Shown here piece by piece: positions 15,298-23,584 of a stretch of DNA of 64,000 nt (the stretch's first letter is position 1; every line of letters begins with the position of its first letter). The stretch is from positions 21,700-85,699 of the IMG/VR virus record IMGVR_UViG_3300028030_000008. One strand, 5' to 3'. Under the pieces are notes generated by a model. It had not been told where the DNA came from. It worked only from the letters and a program-made list of their open reading frames with translations, and did no database searches. The position numbers and the translations under genes were made by a program. The stretch comes from a virus.

Positions 15298-15546
15298 ATG
15301 GACAAAAGAAATTTCAAAAAGATGATAAGCAACAAAAAAGCGCGGAAAGTATACGCGCTTGACGGCAATGAGTTATTCGCGGCTGCTGTGCGCTTAGGCG
15401 CTAAAGCGGCCGAAAGCGTCCAGGATAGCTTTGACGTGGAGTTGATTGACAATTACACATTAGTTGCCAACTATGACAAAAATACCGATAAGGTCATTGT
15501 CTCCTTCTGGGGAGACAATGGGGAAGTTATCGCCATTCAAAAGTAA
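15298..15546 (+). CDS. Small hypothetical protein
   Basis: The 82-aa protein has a basic N-terminus (MDKRNFKKMISNKKARKVYA), then an alpha/beta region ending VIVSFWGDNGEVIAIQK. AAGGTGA precedes the ATG. No family recognised. Confidence 0.82.
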   Translation: MDKRNFKKMISNKKARKVYALDGNELFAAAVRLGAKAAESVQDSFDVELIDNYTLVANYDKNTDKVIVSFWGDNGEVIAIQK

Positions 15547-15575
15547 TTACATTGTAATTACACGAGGAGAGTACC

Positions 15576-16007
15576 ATGTTCAAAATAGGATACAACAAAA
15601 GCGGTAGTTTATTCGTGGATAAAGATGACGGGAACAGCGATGACGCCGTATTGGTTTTAACCAAGAAGCAATTAGTGCAATTACAGCAGTCTATTAACTT
15701 TGCGCTTAAAAGCCACCCGAATGTGAAGATATTTGACTTCGAGGGCGCGTATCGAAACTACCTTGTGCATAACATTAGCCTTAACTGGCCTCAAACGATT
15801 GAGTATTTGAGAGAATTTGACGAATTTTGCAATAAGACCTTCTTCTCAAAAGATGGCCTACGCCTAGCGATTAGACAGGCGCAAAAAAGAAGGAATTTCT
15901 ACGGCCTCGATTATACAAACAAAATATCGCGTATCAAAGGGCTGCGCGATGTCTACCCCCTCGGATTGATAGAAGCTAAATTCGTGGTAGAGATACTGTG
16001 GAGTTAA
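15576..16007 (+). CDS. Hypothetical protein
   Basis: The 143-aa protein (MFKIGYNKSGSLFVDKDDGN...) follows GAGGAGA. The middle is helical (KKQLVQLQQSINFALKSH) and the C-terminus basic. The next gene starts 3 bases after it. No family recognised. Confidence 0.84.
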   Translation: MFKIGYNKSGSLFVDKDDGNSDDAVLVLTKKQLVQLQQSINFALKSHPNVKIFDFEGAYRNYLVHNISLNWPQTIEYLREFDEFCNKTFFSKDGLRLAIRQAQKRRNFYGLDYTNKISRIKGLRDVYPLGLIEAKFVVEILWS

Positions 16008-16009
16008 AC

Positions 16010-16213
16010 ATGAAAGTCATAACATCGGCTAAACTGTTAAAAGAGCTTGAAAAGGCGGGCTTTATTACGTCTTTTCACCCAAAATATAAATACGTCAACG
16101 ATAACGCAGACCCGGACCCGTATAGAGTTTTCATGCACAAAGGGACTAAATACGAAGTCAACTATGTTGACGGATGTTTTTGTCCTTACGTGTTTCAGGT
16201 GGAGTCAAACTAA
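16010..16213 (+). CDS. Small hypothetical protein
   Basis: The 67-aa protein starts at ATG 16010, 7 bases after GGAG; a GTG at 15998 inside the upstream gene is less likely. It contains AKLLKELEKAGFITSFHPKY, a helix-turn-like segment, then a beta-rich end. Function unknown. Confidence 0.75.
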   Translation: MKVITSAKLLKELEKAGFITSFHPKYKYVNDNADPDPYRVFMHKGTKYEVNYVDGCFCPYVFQVESN

Positions 16214-16540
16214 ACGCTTTCTGGCAGTATCGCGTCACCTGCGTTAGTGGTGAGGGTAGCGAGCTATCGCCTCTAAATGAGACTGCGGTTTGTTTTACGC
16301 TTTCAGTCTATCTCTCGAAGGTAGATTGAGACTGTAGTACAAACTAAATAATATAAAGCTCACGCGAGCTGAGGAGGCAACACAGTCATCATCGGCGTAT
16401 CCACTCGAAAGAGACAAAGGGCTTGTAACCCGTTTGCGCGCTAAAGATGCTATTTTAATCTAAACCAGAAAGCGCCTCTATATGGGCGCAACGAAAGAGG
16501 TCGGCGCTATAGTAAATAGAGCCTCACTCGTTGCGCCACC
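16214..16540 (+). ncRNA. Large structured RNA between genes
   Basis: No gene is seen in this 354-base gap. CGCTTTCTGG (16215-16224) pairs perfectly with CCAGAAAGCG (16465-16474), closing a 260-nt domain. That domain contains smaller hairpins: TCACC/GGTGA, GCGA-gcta-TCGC, CAGTCT/AGACTG, AGCTC-acgc-GAGCT. A second stem, GGCGCAACGA (16485-16494) with TCGTTGCGCC (16528-16537), follows. Two perfect 10-bp stems in one intergenic region point to a conserved RNA or long leader for the tiny gene at 16568. Confidence 0.6.
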
Positions 16541-16567
16541 TTCTTAATCAAAAAAGGACAAAATAGC

Positions 16568-16639
16568 ATGTTAATAGTTTTTGCAATCGCTTGTATTATC
16601 ATCGCCATTATAATCGCCGATGGCGAAAGCCCACTCTGA
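16568..16639 (+). CDS. 23-aa hydrophobic peptide
   Basis: ATG 16568 opens MLIVFAIACIIIAIIIADGE, a single membrane-spanning segment of about 17 residues with a short acidic tail, ending TGA at 16637. AAAAAAGGAC lies upstream. The composition is not expected by chance, so a membrane micropeptide is plausible. Coding status is unproven. Confidence 0.45.
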   Translation: MLIVFAIACIIIAIIIADGESPL

Positions 16640-16747
16640 AACTGAATGACATTTAACGAAACCGCGTTAATCAATACGGTTAATGCGGCTTTGTTAGACG
16701 TTATTCAAAACTTCCCTAACTTGGGGAACTTTCAAAAAGGAGACAAG

Positions 16748-17065
16748 ATGATAAATAAAACCAGAAAAGAAGCAATGGAAGACAAAATAGAACTCTGTGT
16801 TCAATTGCTCCACGAACGAAAACATATACACGAAAGAGTAAAAGACCAGTGGATATTCGCTACAAACTATTTTCGCGGTAGCTTTTATGCGTGGGGGGAA
16901 ACCGGGAAAAACGGCGAACCAGACTACTTTACACATGACGAATTGCGGCACATGGAAGCAGAAGCCGTAAAACGTCATAACGACAAATATGGCGCTCCGA
17001 TTGGTATAAACGTATTTCACTCGGAAACGTTCAATCGTCCGGCTCGCGTGAAACATTTCGCATAA
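16748..17065 (+). CDS. Hypothetical protein
   Basis: The 105-aa protein starts at 16748 (MINKTRKEAMEDKIELCVQL), chosen because AAAAAGGAGA lies just upstream. The frame is open back to an ATG at 16646, but that segment matches a conserved leader hairpin also found before the gene at 22198. The N-terminus is helical and the C-terminus basic. Function unknown. Confidence 0.78.
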   Translation: MINKTRKEAMEDKIELCVQLLHERKHIHERVKDQWIFATNYFRGSFYAWGETGKNGEPDYFTHDELRHMEAEAVKRHNDKYGAPIGINVFHSETFNRPARVKHFA

Positions 17066-17091
17066 CCAACACAAAAAAGGAGACAAAAACA

Positions 17092-17475
17092 ATGAACGAA
17101 CCAAAAGTATCGATTCAAGTGAAAGTTCGGCAAAAGAATGACTACAGCGAGTGGGATGATATTCCCGTTCTCGCCTCTGCCCTCATCGAAGACAGCGACA
17201 AGAGCGGAGACGGGTACGCCAAATTCATTCTTGAAACAAGCGGCGGTGTAGAAGCCCGATGGAATAAGGTCGGCGACTCAAAAGGCCACCATGTCAGAAA
17301 GGAAGGGTATTATCCGTTCTGGCAAATTCAGATCGACAGCCAAACTATCGGCCCTCCCATGATGAAAAGTTTAGCCGAGGAATGGCTCGAAAGCCTGCAA
17401 CGGTGGATTAAGGCTGACAAGCTGCGAAAAAACACCAGAAGTACCATTAAGATTGTCCCGACGGAGGTGATATAA
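17092..17475 (+). CDS. Hypothetical protein
   Basis: The 127-aa protein (MNEPKVSIQVKVRQKNDYSE...) has a beta-rich N-terminal part and a C-terminal helix (SLAEEWLESLQRWIKADKLR). The site AAAAAAGGAGA is near-perfect. Its stop overlaps the next ATG. No family recognised. Confidence 0.85.
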   Translation: MNEPKVSIQVKVRQKNDYSEWDDIPVLASALIEDSDKSGDGYAKFILETSGGVEARWNKVGDSKGHHVRKEGYYPFWQIQIDSQTIGPPMMKSLAEEWLESLQRWIKADKLRKNTRSTIKIVPTEVI

Positions 17476-18095
17476 TGAGAACAATAAATCAAGGCGACTA
17501 CAGTAACGAACTAAGGAAGCTCGGTATAAACATGCTTTCTGGTGAAGGCTGCAATATGGGTACTCGAATTGACACCGATGTTTCCCCTACGGCAGCCCCC
17601 TTTGTAGAAGAATACCTCGGTGGTATGAAACTAACCCATTCCGGCTTTAACGGGTGGGGTGTAGACGAGTTCGGCAAATATCATGTCAACAGGATGTCCG
17701 CCTATCACTACGTGAACGACAAGTTTGTCAAACGCGATGGCTGGTCAACAGAAGACGGCTATTGCTTCAAACTACCCCGCAGCATGATTGACGAATTACT
17801 CATTTTCCTGCTACTGAAACAGAATGAGCATGTTGTCTATGTGCCAGCCGACGGGAAACCAGGATTTGCCATCGGTGGATTTATTCTTGTTATGAGCGAC
17901 GATGAATACTCCATGTTTCGTGGAGGATTAGACTATGACGGTAATTACGCTGACGGTGTTGGGCTACCTAAACCAAAACGCGCCGGGCATGTAATGCGGA
18001 TACAGTCGGATAGATACGACTTGTACTGGCGACACTTTGAAGGCCAAGACGCCTCTGCTAACCGTCACGCTTTTTCTGGCAAAATGATTGCGTAA
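17475..18095 (+). CDS. Hypothetical protein
   Basis: The 206-aa protein (MRTINQGDYSNELRKLGINM...) overlaps the upstream gene by one base (ATAATGA). It has many aromatic residues and a Gly/Asp-rich stretch (FRGGLDYDGNYADGVGLPKP). No known motif is visible. Confidence 0.85.
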   Translation: MRTINQGDYSNELRKLGINMLSGEGCNMGTRIDTDVSPTAAPFVEEYLGGMKLTHSGFNGWGVDEFGKYHVNRMSAYHYVNDKFVKRDGWSTEDGYCFKLPRSMIDELLIFLLLKQNEHVVYVPADGKPGFAIGGFILVMSDDEYSMFRGGLDYDGNYADGVGLPKPKRAGHVMRIQSDRYDLYWRHFEGQDASANRHAFSGKMIA

Positions 18096-18105
18096 GGAGA
18101 AGAAA

Positions 18106-18411
18106 ATGATAAGCAGAAACCCGAAAGACTTAACCCTTGTTGTAGATGTACCAGAACAAAAGCAACTGTCGTCTAATCTACGAAACGGCTGGATAACAAC
18201 AGCCGGTATCGGCGCAAAAATTTGGGATAAAGATGTAACCGAAATTTACGCCATTACCAGCAAGGGAGATATAGCGACTGGAAACATTCGTGTCCCGCAA
18301 GACGAACTTGTTGAGTTTTGCTGGCGCGTCCTAGAAGAAACTGGGGAAATTCCGCCTATGGCAGAAACAATCGCAAATATCCTAAAGGAGCGTAAACATG
18401 AATCAAGTTGA
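18106..18411 (+). CDS. Hypothetical protein
   Basis: About 101 aa, starting MISRNPKDLTLVVDVPEQKQ after AAGGAGA. It looks beta-rich with a C-terminal helix (MAETIANILKERKHESS). It overlaps the next gene by 14 bases. Function unknown. Confidence 0.8.
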   Translation: MISRNPKDLTLVVDVPEQKQLSSNLRNGWITTAGIGAKIWDKDVTEIYAITSKGDIATGNIRVPQDELVEFCWRVLEETGEIPPMAETIANILKERKHESS

Positions 18412-18589
18412 ATTAGCTTTAGCGGTTTTAGCCGCTCGCATGGGTGAAAAGGAAAAAACCCTGTTCAATCGCTCAGGCGTCGGTATCAACACGCGCACAA
18501 AGCGTAGTGTAAGTCAACGTCGGTGCAAAAACAAACAGCGCAAGCAAGCGCGAGCGATTAACCGTAAGCGAGGCCAGAAGATGAAATAA
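18398..18589 (+). CDS. Small very basic protein
   Basis: The 63-aa protein (MNQVELALAVLAARMGEKEK...) ends in a strongly basic tail (KRSVSQRRCKNKQRKQARAI). It probably binds nucleic acid non-specifically. AAAGGAG stands 8 bases before the ATG, within the upstream gene. Confidence 0.75.
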   Translation: MNQVELALAVLAARMGEKEKTLFNRSGVGINTRTKRSVSQRRCKNKQRKQARAINRKRGQKMK

Positions 18590-18616
18590 CACTAAACGCA
18601 ATCCAATAATTAAATA

Positions 18617-18669
18617 GTGGGGACTGGTCATCCCCACCCTAACCCAACCGAGGCCGGTGGCAAGTCCGG
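18617..18669 (+). other. Stem-loops in the leader of the next gene
   Basis: GTGGGGA (18617-18623) pairs with TCCCCAC (18631-18637), a perfect 7-bp hairpin. CCGG-tggcaagt-CCGG follows at 18654-18669; its GGTGGCAAGTCC core resembles GGTGGAAGTCC in the leader at 21097. Confidence 0.55.
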
Positions 18670-18713
18670 GAAAATGGGGAGCCGGGTAAATTAACCACAA
18701 AAAGGAGAAAACG

Positions 18714-19118
18714 ATGGATAAACAAAAAGAAGCGATACTACTGGTAGAAGGATGGGGCAAGCAATACATTGATGCCCTGCTATCAAACAAAGTAGATGAG
18801 TACGGGATAATCACTTCGCCCGGAAAGTTTGAAGGCGAACACTTCATTGTAAAATTCTTCTGGGATGTTAGCTTGGAAGGTGTAGCCGACGAAGAAATAT
18901 ACGATGTAGACACCCAATACTTCGTTTTTGAGTTGGCAGAGTGGGAAAGCCTTATACCGGGAATTGTATACGGCCTAGACGAGTACAGCGAAGAATTATG
19001 GCTCGTCCTCTGGGAGGACGACAACGGCTTTATCAATTCGTACTGGCCCACAGAGAGCGCCCTAAACGACTTACGGGAAGGCGCTCAAAAAGAAGCAGAG
19101 GAGGCGCAAGATGAGTAA
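18714..19118 (+). CDS. Acidic hypothetical protein
   Basis: The 134-aa protein is strongly acidic (EEIYDVDTQYFVFELAEWES, LWEDDNG) and follows AAAAAGGAGA. Such acidic early proteins can act as DNA mimics or bind host proteins, but nothing specific is visible. It overlaps the next gene by 8 bases. Confidence 0.84.
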   Translation: MDKQKEAILLVEGWGKQYIDALLSNKVDEYGIITSPGKFEGEHFIVKFFWDVSLEGVADEEIYDVDTQYFVFELAEWESLIPGIVYGLDEYSEELWLVLWEDDNGFINSYWPTESALNDLREGAQKEAEEAQDE

Positions 19119-19566
19119 AGACGGCCCGAAGTATTTAGACGAATTATCCGCGAACGGCACAGTGTGCCCAATTTGCGGAAGCGATAACGACGATTTGAGC
19201 TTTACTACAATTACTTACGAAAGCGCAGACGTTGCATTTGAAAAAGTTCACTGCGATAGATGCGGCTCAAAGTGGAACTCGGTTTGGAGTCCCGTTGCAT
19301 TGACTGAGTTTAAACCCAATGTAGAAATTCGGGATAACGGCGGTGTAACATTTGACCGCTACACTATTATTTACCCAGATGGAAGCTATGTTGCCGCAAG
19401 TGTAAACCCAACTCACCCGCAAGGCTTTTGGCAACATGGCGAGGGTTTGGAAATCGGTGGCGACAATCACCATCTCGGTAAGTTAATCACGTTTAGCGAA
19501 TTGCCTGATGTTTGCCAGCGTCTCGTAATTCAAGAATTACAATCAGAATTTCAAGGAGAAGAATAA
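19111..19566 (+). CDS. Zinc-ribbon hypothetical protein
   Basis: The 151-aa protein has an N-terminal zinc ribbon CPICGS...CDRCGS (about residues 19-52). A beta-rich domain with TIIYPDGSYVAASVNPTHPQ and an acidic C-terminus follow. Its TAA shares a base with the next ATG (TAATG). Function unknown. Confidence 0.84.
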   Translation: MSKDGPKYLDELSANGTVCPICGSDNDDLSFTTITYESADVAFEKVHCDRCGSKWNSVWSPVALTEFKPNVEIRDNGGVTFDRYTIIYPDGSYVAASVNPTHPQGFWQHGEGLEIGGDNHHLGKLITFSELPDVCQRLVIQELQSEFQGEE

Positions 19567-19826
19567 TGGTACACACAATAGTAACGAATAGCGCAATGAC
19601 GTATCACTCAACAGTCGTGGCGAGAATAGAAGATGGTAAAGTCATCCTCAACACGGGTGGATGGGAAACACCAACAACAAAGAAGCGCATGAACCAATTC
19701 GCCGAAATGATGGGGTTAAACTACACCGTTTTCCAAAAGGACTTTGAGTGGTTTGTTCAAGTTGGCAAAGACGATCCGATACCTTTTGACGGCAACACAG
19801 TTAAATTCGAGGTGCGCTATGGATGA
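19566..19826 (+). CDS. Conserved phage protein of unknown function
   Basis: The 86-aa protein (MVHTIVTNSAMTYHSTVVAR...) contains YHSTVVAR, LNTGGWETPTTKKRMNQF and VFQKDFEWFV. This order recurs in small proteins of many unrelated phages (HSTxVAR...LxTGGWxTxTTKxRxNQ). Function is unknown there too. The start is fixed by TAATG overlap and AAGGAGA upstream. Confidence 0.85.
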   Translation: MVHTIVTNSAMTYHSTVVARIEDGKVILNTGGWETPTTKKRMNQFAEMMGLNYTVFQKDFEWFVQVGKDDPIPFDGNTVKFEVRYG

Positions 19827-20283
19827 GATTACAGAACACGCGAAAAATCTCATGATACTCGCAGACGCTTTTGACGCTTTACAACAGTGGCTTAAAGATG
19901 AACTTGGCAGCGACGTTGAGTACATTCCAGACAGCGCTATCCAAGAAGCTATTGATGACTTCTGGGCCGAAGAAGGTGAAATTGATTTTGAGCAAGTGTC
20001 AGACGAAATTGTGTCTGCAACAAAGGATCACATCGCTGATACATTTATGACAAAGGATGACGCTATAGCCGAGTTCAAGGAAACTATCCTGCCGTCAATT
20101 CTTCAAAAAGAAGCCGAATATTACGTTTCCAGCGACGGAAAATACAGCGTAGACAAGCCAATGCGCCGAGAAGCGTGGAATAACTTCGTGGACTCTCTGT
20201 GCAAAGAGGGGCGCATTACACAAAACGCCTGCGATGACGACGATTGGTCTACTCCCGACGAATTGGAGAATGGATATGTTTAA
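19819..20283 (+). CDS. Acidic hypothetical protein
   Basis: The 154-aa protein starts MDEITEHAKNLMILADAFDA and is acidic and helical throughout (AIDDFWAEEGEIDFEQVSDE). It overlaps both neighbours by 8 bases. Charge could indicate DNA mimicry or protein binding; no family recognised. Confidence 0.82.
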   Translation: MDEITEHAKNLMILADAFDALQQWLKDELGSDVEYIPDSAIQEAIDDFWAEEGEIDFEQVSDEIVSATKDHIADTFMTKDDAIAEFKETILPSILQKEAEYYVSSDGKYSVDKPMRREAWNNFVDSLCKEGRITQNACDDDDWSTPDELENGYV

Positions 20284-20608
20284 TATGGAACTTACCCCAG
20301 AAGACGCAGAGGTGATTATCGCTGATGTTGATATTGACTCTCGGCTGACCGCTTTCGCCAAAAGCACGTTTAAGTGGAAGTATCACACGATTAGCAGCCA
20401 AGTGCTTTCTCGTATCGGCGCACTCAAAAAAGTCAGTGATGTCAAGGTTATCGCAAGAAAACTTCACTGTAAAATCCACCCCGACGAAATGGAAATTCTA
20501 CTCAAGCGACTCGTCTGGTTTGAGGAAACAAACGAGAGATTAGGCGAAAACGCCGGATTATTACTTGGTGACATTGTGTACGCCAAGTATGGCGTAGAGT
20601 TAATCTAG
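20276..20608 (+). CDS. Hypothetical protein
   Basis: The 110-aa protein starts at ATG 20276, 8 bases after GGAG. It contains DVDIDSRLTAFAKSTFKWKY and a likely helix-turn-helix (SSQVLSRIGALKKVSDVKVI). Function unknown. Confidence 0.8.
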   Translation: MFNMELTPEDAEVIIADVDIDSRLTAFAKSTFKWKYHTISSQVLSRIGALKKVSDVKVIARKLHCKIHPDEMEILLKRLVWFEETNERLGENAGLLLGDIVYAKYGVELI

Positions 20609-20618
20609 GAAGGCAACC

Positions 20619-21047
20619 ATGAGCCAAAGATTTACAAGTGTAAAAACCTTAACCAAAGCTCTCGGTATCTCCAAAAGGCAAGCAAAGGAAATCCGAGAAA
20701 CAATAAAAAATCCAACAAGCGTTTCTGCTATACGCAAGGCGCCAAAAGGCGACTGGGCGGTTGCCGTTTCACCAGAGCGTCTAGTAGAAATGCAGATGGA
20801 TCAAATAAACGAAATCCTCGGCTTACACGGAGTTGAAACAGTATACCTCGACAATCAAAAGTATCTCGGCAATAGCGGCTACTTTCGCCGCTACTATTGG
20901 GGCAGTTGTGTTTTGCTCTATATCAACACAGGGGAAACATACCAGCCAAGCATCGGTTACGAAGTGAGAACGGGGAAGTTTATTCTTCTTCCGGGCGGGT
21001 GGGGTTCGTGGCACGAAAACAATGTTGAGATTAACCCTGAGACTTAA
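20619..21047 (+). CDS. Protein with N-terminal helix-turn-helix
   Basis: The 142-aa protein begins MSQRFTSVKTLTKALGISKR followed by QAKEIRETI, a plausible helix-turn-helix. The rest is beta-rich with aromatic residues (YLGNSGYFRRYYWGSCVLLY, LLPGGWGSWHE). It may be a DNA-binding protein. Confidence 0.83.
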   Translation: MSQRFTSVKTLTKALGISKRQAKEIRETIKNPTSVSAIRKAPKGDWAVAVSPERLVEMQMDQINEILGLHGVETVYLDNQKYLGNSGYFRRYYWGSCVLLYINTGETYQPSIGYEVRTGKFILLPGGWGSWHENNVEINPET

Positions 21048-21127
21048 CTCCTTCGGGCTCGGGTTATGAAGTTGCCGCATCGGTGTAAAACCAACGGGTG
21101 GAAGTCCCGTCGGTAATTGGTAGTTAA
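21044..21127 (+). ncRNA. Three-way-junction leader RNA
   Basis: TTAACT (21044-21049) pairs with AGTTAA (21122-21127) and TTGCCG (21072-21077) with CGGTAA (21111-21116). Inside are a GGT/ACC mini-hairpin (21082-21092) and a strong hairpin ACGGG-TGGAAGT-CCCGT (21094-21110) with a 7-base, T-loop-like loop. The element spans the stop of one gene and the site of the next, so it may be a cis-regulator. Confidence 0.5.
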
Positions 21128-21151
21128 ACAAATTAAAAGGGAGACAAGAAG

Positions 21152-21856
21152 ATGAAACTTACTATTCAGCAAGACTTGTACGCAGAAGACCCGCTTACCG
21201 AATGGGACAACCCCTTTCGTTTTATCAGCAACCACAAAGACTACTATACAAGTAGGCGTAACGTTACAAACGCGCACGGCGACTCCGTGTACGATAAAGA
21301 CGGTGAACCGATCGGTATTGACGATTTAGACGCAATGGGTAAATTCTTTGAAGTTGAAAGATATGTTGTTGTCCCCGTAAGAGCGTATATGCACGGAGGA
21401 ATTTCGCTTTCTACCGGGTACGGTTATCCGTATAACGATGTGTGGGACTCTGGAACTTTCGGCTGGTTGTATGCTTCACCAGAAGATATTCGTAACAACT
21501 TCAACGCAAAACGCGCTTCTAAGAAAATGAGAGAGACGTTTACCCAAATGATGAAGTCGTTTGTCGAAACATGGGACGACTACTTCACCGGGAATGTCTT
21601 TTGGTTTTCCATCGAAGACGACAATGGGGAAATCAAAGACTCTTGTGGCGGTTTTTACGGCGACGTTGAAAAGTCCGGTATAGAACATCACGTTTCAGAA
21701 GAAGCATACGAAGCCTTGCTATGCAATGACCGTAAAGATATAGGAGGTAGCGAAGGATGGGGATTTTACATTGAGTATCAGTCCCCAGAGGAAAGAAACG
21801 AAGCAGATGCGCTACTCGAAGCAATAATCGGAACGACTTCCGCAATAGTTATCTAG
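21152..21856 (+). CDS. Hypothetical protein
   Basis: The 234-aa acidic protein (MKLTIQQDLYAEDPLTEWDN...) follows AAAAGGGAGA. It has ERYVVVPVRAYMHGGISLST and many aromatic residues. The overall layout, with a YxHGGxxLSTG-like core, is seen in uncharacterised phage proteins. Function unknown. Confidence 0.85.
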   Translation: MKLTIQQDLYAEDPLTEWDNPFRFISNHKDYYTSRRNVTNAHGDSVYDKDGEPIGIDDLDAMGKFFEVERYVVVPVRAYMHGGISLSTGYGYPYNDVWDSGTFGWLYASPEDIRNNFNAKRASKKMRETFTQMMKSFVETWDDYFTGNVFWFSIEDDNGEIKDSCGGFYGDVEKSGIEHHVSEEAYEALLCNDRKDIGGSEGWGFYIEYQSPEERNEADALLEAIIGTTSAIVI

Positions 21857-22197
21857 CAAACAATTATGCGTCGGTATAGCGGGATAATAATATACCTGCC
21901 TGTCCTAGAGACAGCGGCCTATCAAGTATTATATCAAGTGCGGTGGAGGGTAATCACCCGAAGAAGCTACACAAGACGAATATACGGATACCATCTCGGC
22001 GAGAAACCGGGGCGTATAACAAGTCGCGAATAACAAGAGGAAATGCACATGCTGCTTATCTCGAATCTTTTACATAGCATATACTTTTACTGCGTTATGG
22101 TGCCGAAGGCGGTTGTATTCGCCATACGCAACCCACCGAAAAAAGTACAGCCATATACCAAACTTCCCCAATCTAGGGAACTTTCAAAGGAGAACAC
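21857..22197 (+). ncRNA. Structured non-coding leader
   Basis: This 341-base gap has no gene. Hairpins include GGTATA/TATACC near 21876, CTGTC-ctaga-GACAG near 21901, ATACG/CGTAT around 22003, and GCGT(T)ATGG with CCATACGC around 22093-22130. The last 35 bases match the leader before 16748 (ACTTCCC...GGGAACTTTCAAA then GGAGA). Confidence 0.5.
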
Positions 22198-22521
22198 ATG
22201 AGTAAAAAGAAATTTGTCGTGACCGTCCCATTAACACGTGAGCAATGGTTTACGCTGATTAACGTTGCAGACAAACGCGGTTTATCCGTTTTTGAGCTTA
22301 TCGAGGACTTTGCGGACAGCCTAAACGCGAAAGAAGAAGACAAAGACATATACGTTGTAAACGCCATCAGGTCAATAACCCTCGCGGAAACATACGAGGT
22401 TCTCGCCAGCAATGAAGGAGAGGCCATTGAACTCGTAGAGGACGGCGACCCAAGTGTTATAGAAATTCGTTCCAGCTCAAAAGATGGCAGTCTCTATATT
22501 CTTGACGCCAAAGCTAAATAA
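22198..22521 (+). CDS. Hypothetical protein
   Basis: The 107-aa protein starts MSKKKFVVTVPLTREQWFTL, a beta strand then helix, and has acidic middle and C-terminal parts. The N-terminus could form a small ribbon-helix-helix-like unit (FVVTVPLTREQ...). A strong AAAGGAGA site precedes it. Confidence 0.82.
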   Translation: MSKKKFVVTVPLTREQWFTLINVADKRGLSVFELIEDFADSLNAKEEDKDIYVVNAIRSITLAETYEVLASNEGEAIELVEDGDPSVIEIRSSSKDGSLYILDAKAK

Positions 22522-22590
22522 GTAACATAAAACACCGCTAGTTTGCCCTCAAAACAACACATTAGCCCGCTGCACTGTATGCAGTAGAAT

Positions 22591-22619
22591 TTGTGCGTAA
22601 TAGTCCATCATGGTATACT
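22591..22619 (+). promoter_or_regulatory. Promoter (TTGTGC-17-TATACT), extended -10
   Basis: TTGTGC (22591-22596) and TATACT (22614-22619) are 17 bases apart, with TGG before the -10. The ATG at 22626 lies 6 bases after the -10, predicting a leaderless mRNA. Confidence 0.7.
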
Positions 22620-22625
22620 TAGCAC

Positions 22626-23171
22626 ATGAATACAGTGATTGGAAAGTGTAAAGAGTGCTTCAAAAACACAGCGCTGAACCAAGATGGACTTTGCAAAAAA
22701 TGCCAACTCGAAACGGTAGACTCTTTCGAGATGGCAGAAATAAGAGCGAAACTTCTGCGCTTCTATTACAGCGAGTTTGGCGCAAAAAGCGTTATTGCTA
22801 ATTGGCAAAAACTCGCCGACAATCTCTCCCGTTTAGTAAAGAGAGATAAAGCATGGACAGCGAGGTACATTAGGAGTATAGCAAACGGGGACAAAGGCTT
22901 TCGTCGTATTCCAGCGCAATTAAAACAAGCGATAGAAGGCTACTCTCCAAAGATTGTATTCACCGATGGGTTTGCTGTTGAAAATACGGTAAGTAAATAC
23001 CAACTTCCGGTTGGCTCAATCATCCTCGGTAAACCACGCAAGTGTAAATGGAGAGACTGCAACGTATGGTTCGTCCCGAAGTGGGACAGTCAGCTATACC
23101 ACACAAAAAAATGCAAAAAGCTCGCTCGAAACGAGCGCAGAAAAAAGCAAAGAGTACAAAAGAGATTCTAA
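22626..23171 (+). CDS. Double zinc-finger DNA-binding protein
   Basis: The 181-aa protein has an N-terminal CKECFKN...CKKCQ zinc finger, a central helical region that may hold a helix-turn-helix (QKLADNLSRLVKRDKAWTAR), and a C-terminal CKWRDCNVWFVP...YHTKKCKKL finger with a very basic tail. This resembles phage regulators that read DNA with small zinc fingers. It has its own promoter and predicted leaderless start, with no Shine-Dalgarno. Confidence 0.85.
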   Translation: MNTVIGKCKECFKNTALNQDGLCKKCQLETVDSFEMAEIRAKLLRFYYSEFGAKSVIANWQKLADNLSRLVKRDKAWTARYIRSIANGDKGFRRIPAQLKQAIEGYSPKIVFTDGFAVENTVSKYQLPVGSIILGKPRKCKWRDCNVWFVPKWDSQLYHTKKCKKLARNERRKKQRVQKRF

Positions 23172-23254
23172 CTTTTGTGCTTCATAATTTGTTATGAGGT
23201 ATATTTACGGTCAATGAATTGTTAGCTGGCTACGCGCTAGAGAGGAGTGGAATA

Positions 23255-23470
23255 ATGAGCGTTACAATTTTGGAAGTTTTACAAAATGCAGACCATAACA
23301 TCAACGCTACGCATCCTGTACAAATTGAAATGGGAAAAGAGCAACTAAAAAATGCTATTGTCCTGCTGGAAAAAGGATATGATATTGATGCGATTTTTGA
23401 TTACATTGTAGAATCATACGGTAGTGTTGAAGATGCACCAGAAGCAGTAGTCACAGAACGCGCCAGCTAA
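23255..23470 (+). CDS. Small hypothetical protein
   Basis: The 71-aa acidic protein starts at ATG 23255 after GAGAGGAG; the frame is open upstream to 23219 without a site. It is helical (MGKEQLKNAIVLLEKGYDID). Function unknown. Confidence 0.76.
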   Translation: MSVTILEVLQNADHNINATHPVQIEMGKEQLKNAIVLLEKGYDIDAIFDYIVESYGSVEDAPEAVVTERAS

Positions 23471-23476
23471 CAACCC

Positions 23477-23584
23477 GTTGTACGCGAAAAGCTATCAAGC
23501 CATACCTCATAGCTAATTCGCCTACAACCCAACTGCGATAGCGGCGCAATACGGCCAACCCGCGATCGCGTAAACTCTGGCCGT
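23477..23584 (+). other. Two stem-loops between genes
   Basis: Hairpin 1: GTTGTA-c-GCGAA-aa-GCTAT (23477-23495) pairs with ATAGC-taa-TTCGC-c-TACAAC (23509-23528), 16 pairs in all. Hairpin 2: ACGGCC (23551-23556) pairs with GGCCGT (23579-23584), enclosing the 10-base palindrome CGCGATCGCG. Confidence 0.6.
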
